DNA of 6,802 nucleotides from UBA509 sp038729325 (GTDB lineage: Archaea > Thermoplasmatota > Thermoplasmata > Thermoplasmatales > Thermoplasmataceae): the NCBI GenBank assembly GCA_038729325.1, contig JAVYSG010000064.1, forward strand, positions 1 through 6,802, read 5' to 3'. The position numbers were made by a program, and so were the translations under genes. This document shows positions 4,668 through 6,802 of the stretch, piece after piece. The notes below the pieces were generated by a model that worked only from the letters and a program-made list of their open reading frames with translations, ran no database searches and was not told the origin of the DNA. Every line of letters starts with the position of its first letter. Within the stretch, counting starts at the first letter, position 1.

Positions 4668-5933
4668 ATGAACATTAGATCTGAATGGGACCCTCTGAAA
4701 GAGGTCATGATGCATCGGCCAGGGACAGAGATCGATTATGCCATGCTGGCACCCAAAGCGTTTCTCTTCGAAAGGCCATTCAAGTCACGGATTGCAGTAC
4801 AGGAGCATGAAAATCTTGAGCTTGTGCTGAAGGAAAACGGAGTAAGAGTAAGATTGCTGAGGAATACTGTGGTGGATGCAGCAGATCAGGATCCTGATTT
4901 CAGGCAGGAACTGGAGCAAAAAGTACTAAACACCGTAAGATTTTTTGGAAACCTCAACAGATCGGGACAGGCAAGGACAGAGCTTGAGAGAAATATAAAA
5001 TATCTGGATTCGTCAACACTCTTTAACATTATAACACTGGAGCCGTCCATTGATCTGAAGGAAGACAGCGAACCGGGAAGCAAATATCCTACAGTATATT
5101 CAAACGTGCCTCTGGCAAACCTGTATTTCATGAGAGATCAACAGGCTGTGGTTCCAGGCGGAGTAATTTTCGGCAAGATGAAGAGACTGCAGAGAATGAA
5201 AGAACCGGAGATCACGCAGTTTGTTATTTCCAGGGCCCTCAGGGAGAAGAATTCTATCACAATCTCCGGAAATGGGGTATTTGAAGGCGGCGATTTCATG
5301 CCTGCGGGGAACTTTGCCCTTATTGGCACCGGGTCAAGAACCAATGTTGATGGAGCGATGCAGGCAATAAATTCAGGACTTCTGGACTTCGACGAGGTTG
5401 CAGTTGTTAATAACCCCATATATGATTTCATGGCTGGTAGCCCCAAAGATCCAATGGTCAATATGCACCTCGACACATATTTCAACCTTGCTGGAGATGG
5501 TCTGGCCGTCGGAGCAGGGGAATTAATGCGGAAGGCACAGCTAACGATCTTTTCCGGCAGGGGATCTGATATCGGGATGATCCTGGGAAAGGACACCCTC
5601 TATGATTACCTTAAGAAGAAGGGATTTAACCTGTTGGAACTCAGTGTGGCTGAACAGCTGGGCTACTCTTCAAACTTCCTGACACTCAGGGATAGAAAAA
5701 TTGTTGCAGTTAATGTTGCAACCGTACTTGAAAGGCTTATCGGGCAACATATATTTCCAGAGTATGTTGAGCGTGAAGTAAAGAAAGATATGGAGAAAAA
5801 GGGGCGCAATGACCTGTTTCCAAACAGTAAGGCTGTGAAGGATCACGGTATAGACCATGCAGATGTGAAACTGAGTGAACTTACAGGCGGATACGGCGGA
5901 GCTCACTGCATGACCTCAGCACTTTCACGCTGA
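4668..5933 (+). CDS. arcA: Arginine deiminase (guanidino-group-modifying superfamily)
   Basis: Predicted to hydrolyse L-arginine to citrulline and ammonia in the cytoplasm. The 421-residue length is that of ArcA. The start reads MNIRSEWDPLKEVMMHRPGTE, the usual ArcA opening. Active-site residues are all present: MRDQQA (D157), FEGGDF (E206, D209), NMHLDTYF (H267, D269) and the nucleophile in GGAHCMTSA (C414, with H413 before it). R224 in GSRTN fits the arginine-carboxylate contact. At the position corresponding to the mobile active-site arginine of the Pseudomonas enzyme (five before the Cys), this protein has Tyr409. ATG at 4668 is fixed by an in-frame TGA ten codons upstream. No ornithine carbamoyltransferase, carbamate kinase or arginine-ornithine antiporter lies nearby in this window. 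A related amidinotransferase or other superfamily activity cannot be excluded, but the full catalytic set makes deiminase most likely. Confidence 0.9.
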   Translation: MNIRSEWDPLKEVMMHRPGTEIDYAMLAPKAFLFERPFKSRIAVQEHENLELVLKENGVRVRLLRNTVVDAADQDPDFRQELEQKVLNTVRFFGNLNRSGQARTELERNIKYLDSSTLFNIITLEPSIDLKEDSEPGSKYPTVYSNVPLANLYFMRDQQAVVPGGVIFGKMKRLQRMKEPEITQFVISRALREKNSITISGNGVFEGGDFMPAGNFALIGTGSRTNVDGAMQAINSGLLDFDEVAVVNNPIYDFMAGSPKDPMVNMHLDTYFNLAGDGLAVGAGELMRKAQLTIFSGRGSDIGMILGKDTLYDYLKKKGFNLLELSVAEQLGYSSNFLTLRDRKIVAVNVATVLERLIGQHIFPEYVEREVKKDMEKKGRNDLFPNSKAVKDHGIDHADVKLSELTGGYGGAHCMTSALSR

Positions 5934-5948
5934 TATCAGATGCAGTAT

Positions 5949-5963
5949 CGAAACCTTTAATTC
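5949..5963 (+). promoter_or_regulatory. BRE/TATA-like promoter of rps3ae
   Basis: CGAAACCTTTAATTC has a purine-rich BRE-like part followed by TTTAAT. It predicts transcription start near 5983-5985, giving a leader of about 35 bases before the rps3ae ATG. It lies just after the arginine deiminase stop, consistent with a separate transcript. Confidence 0.5.
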
Positions 5964-5998
5964 AAAATCAGCATTACGCTGACATCACGCTGTAGCAT

Positions 5999-6019
5999 AT
6001 GAAATTCAGAGGGATTTAA
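5999..6019 (+). other. Possible 6-codon leader ORF upstream of rps3ae
   Basis: ATG AAA TTC AGA GGG ATT TAA (MKFRGI). Its stop overlaps the first base of the rps3ae ATG (TAATG). It lies inside the predicted leader and contains the AGAGGG that would serve as the rps3ae ribosome binding site. It could be chance or a translational-coupling device; codon content alone cannot tell. Confidence 0.25.
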
Positions 6020-6657
6020 TGGCAAAGGATAGAAGTTCGAAGAAAGGAAAGGACAAATTTAAGGAGAAAAACTGGTACACCGTAATATCGCCTGATTATT
6101 TCGGCGGTAAAGAGCTTACACTGAGCCTGGGAAACTCTCCAGAGAGCATGGTTGGGCGAAAGGTGGAAGTGCCGGTTTCAGATTTTACAGGCAATTTCAA
6201 AAGAGCAAATGCAAAGATGATATTCAAGATCCTTTCCTGCCAGGGAACTAAGTGCTCAACTGAATTCCTCGGTCACTCGCTGAGTGATGATTATATAAGA
6301 AGAATGGTCAGACGCAGAAAAGAGAGGATAGACATAATTCATGAGGTCAATGCTTCAGACAGGTCAAAAATGGTTCTTAAGGTTGTCATTGTAACCGACG
6401 GAAAGCTCAATGCGTCTAAGAGGGTTGAGATAAGAAATACCGTTCTGTCTTTTCTGGATGAGAAGGCAAGTGGGATGACTTACGGAGATCTTGCCAAGTA
6501 TGTTGTTGGTGACGATATATATAACGACATAATCAACGCGGCAAAGGACATATACCCAATCAGAAAAATTGAACTCAGAAAGTCCGTACTTGTCACGCAT
6601 GAGAACAGCGGTAATATTGTAAATACAGAAGAGCCTGGAATAGAACAGGCATCCTGA
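6019..6657 (+). CDS. rps3ae: 30S ribosomal protein S3Ae (eS1)
   Basis: A small-subunit protein of the archaeal and eukaryotic platform, 212 residues long, normal for the family. Recognisable stretches are KEKNWYTVISPDYFGGKEL (15-33), the VGRKVEVPVSDFTGNFKR block (45-62), GHSLSDDYIRRMVRRRKERID (85-105) and YPIRKIELRKSVLV near the end. A basic, unstructured N-terminus (MAKDRSSKKGKDKFKEKNW) is typical. The ATG follows a modest purine-rich site (AGAGGGA) and overlaps the stop of a tiny leader ORF. The gene is preceded by its own TATA-like element. Its stop is followed at once by seven T and, 9 bases on, by a tRNA gene on the same strand. Confidence 0.95.
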   Translation: MAKDRSSKKGKDKFKEKNWYTVISPDYFGGKELTLSLGNSPESMVGRKVEVPVSDFTGNFKRANAKMIFKILSCQGTKCSTEFLGHSLSDDYIRRMVRRRKERIDIIHEVNASDRSKMVLKVVIVTDGKLNASKRVEIRNTVLSFLDEKASGMTYGDLAKYVVGDDIYNDIINAAKDIYPIRKIELRKSVLVTHENSGNIVNTEEPGIEQAS

Positions 6658-6664
6658 TTTTTTT
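6633..6664 (+). terminator. Candidate T7 terminator at the end of rps3ae
   Basis: Inverted repeat GCCTG-(8 bases)-CAGGC at 6633-6650 within the last codons of rps3ae, then 7 bases, then seven T (6658-6664). A T7 run is enough to terminate archaeal polymerase in many cases. It is odd that it sits 2 bases before the tRNA: if used fully, the tRNA needs its own promoter inside rps3ae. Confidence 0.45.
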
Positions 6665-6666
6665 GT

Positions 6667-6759
6667 GCCGGGGTGGCTTAGCTGGAGGAGCGCCGGACTC
6701 ATAAGAATGGAATGTTCTGAGAAATCCGGAGGTCTCGGGTTCGAACCCCGATCCCGGCA
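6667..6759 (+). tRNA. Elongator tRNA-Met (anticodon CAU), intron-containing
   Basis: A complete cloverleaf can be drawn. Acceptor stem: GCCGGGG (6667-6673) with TCCCGGC (6752-6758), including one G-U pair. D arm: GCTT/GAGC (6676-6679, 6688-6691). Anticodon stem: CCGGA (6693-6697) with TCCGG (6725-6729). Anticodon: CAT (6700-6702). Variable loop: AGGTC. T arm: TCGGG-TTCGAAC-CCCGA (6735-6751). The discriminator base is A6759 and CCA is not encoded. Three features indicate elongator methionine rather than initiator or Ile2: the GCCGGGGTGGCTTAGCT opening, a G1-C72 pair, and no GGG/CCC run in the anticodon stem. Spliced length is 73 nt after removal of a 20-nt intron. The gene starts 9 bases after the rps3ae stop. 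A CAU tRNA with another identity (Ile, decoded after C34 modification) is less likely. Confidence 0.95.
6704..6723 (+). other. tRNA-Met intron (20 nt) with bulge-helix-bulge splice motif
   Basis: The intron lies between tRNA positions 37 and 38, the canonical site. The fold is exact: anticodon stem CCGGA/TCCGG, then a 3-base bulge on each side (TAA 6702-6704 and AAA 6722-6724), a central 4-bp helix CTCA/TGAG (6698-6701 with 6718-6721), and an intron hairpin GAA/TTC (6705-6707 with 6715-6717) closed by a 7-base loop. Cleavage by the splicing endonuclease between the second and third base of each bulge gives exon ends 6703 and 6724 and a normal 7-base anticodon loop, CTCATAA. Confidence 0.93.
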
Positions 6760-6760
6760 T

Positions 6761-6802
6761 CCTCACATGACTTACAATTCACGTGGGTTCATTTCTATTT
6801 CC
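6761..6802 (+). terminator. Possible terminator downstream of tRNA-Met
   Basis: CACATGA (6764-6770) can pair with TCACGTG (6779-6785) with one mismatch. The flanking CC and GG extend the stem across a bulged T. A T-rich stretch (TTCATTTCTATTT) follows to the window edge. The pairing is imperfect and the T content interrupted. Confidence 0.35.
6772..6802 (-). CDS. Possible C-terminal end of a convergent gene, cut by the window edge
   Basis: On the minus strand one frame reads EIEMNPREL and then TAA at 6774-6772. Nine codons are far too few to identify a protein. The composition is protein-like, and a convergent gene ending here, on the other side of the tRNA, would be ordinary. I cannot support it beyond that. 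Confidence 0.25.
   Translation of the reverse strand, partial: EIEMNPREL

Noticed and set aside
5138..5596. 152-codon ORF on the minus strand opposite the arginine deiminase
   Set aside because: It lies wholly inside a gene with intact catalytic motifs, has a low-complexity Pro/Ser-rich composition and no recognisable motif. It is a shadow of the real frame.
5951..6018. Riboswitch or structured RNA upstream of rps3ae
   Set aside because: The predicted leader is only about 35 bases and no stable conserved fold is visible; only short repeats and a mini-ORF are seen.
6364..6702. 112-codon minus-strand ORF over rps3ae and the tRNA
   Set aside because: It would read through the tRNA gene in reverse and overlaps a certain ribosomal protein gene; Cys/Tyr-rich random composition.
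1..6802. Mobile elements, CRISPR array or defence system
   Set aside because: No regularly spaced repeats, transposase, integrase, terminal inverted repeats or toxin-antitoxin pairs were seen. Almost all sequence is accounted for by conserved genes, and the single tRNA has no integrase or duplicated 3' end within the window.

Overview
The window is chromosomal DNA from an archaeon, most likely a member of the Thermoplasmata (Thermoplasma/Ferroplasma/Picrophilus-like). Archaeal identity is shown directly by ribosomal proteins eS24, eS27 and eS1, RNA polymerase subunit Rpo7, Spt4, an NMD3 homologue and a tRNA-Met with a bulge-helix-bulge intron. The order-level assignment is inferred from protein flavour, frequent leaderless-looking starts and base composition. 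No sequence search was run.

Left part, minus strand (1-2227). The 5' part of a DUF763 gene runs off the left edge from a TTG start at 290. Upstream of it, and reading the same way, is a tight five-gene operon in the order rpo7 - spt4 - GTP-dependent dephospho-CoA kinase - rps24e - rps27ae (2227 down to 408). Its genes overlap or lie within 9 bases of each other, and it ends in a hairpin plus T6 terminator at 378-402. The operon couples transcription (polymerase stalk, Spt4 elongation factor), translation (two 30S proteins) and the last step of CoA biosynthesis.

Middle, plus strand (2444-5933). A 216-base divergent regulatory region precedes an acyl-CoA dehydrogenase with a likely leaderless start. 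Only 3 bases after it comes an NMD3-like 60S ribosome export/assembly protein. Next is a full-length arginine deiminase with all expected catalytic residues but no other arginine-catabolism gene beside it.

Right end (5934-6802). rps3ae (eS1) has its own TATA-like promoter and a 6-codon leader ORF whose stop overlaps the rps3ae ATG. Nine bases after the rps3ae stop comes elongator tRNA-Met(CAU), interrupted by a 20-nt intron that folds into a canonical bulge-helix-bulge motif.

I found no mobile element, CRISPR array, toxin-antitoxin pair or evident new multi-gene system. This is mostly conserved core genome. The points worth a second look are gene-level oddities: the tRNA intron and its junction with rps3ae, a substituted arginine-deiminase active-site position, an altered Spt4 zinc ligand, a charged eS27 tail, a TTG start and the leader ORF.
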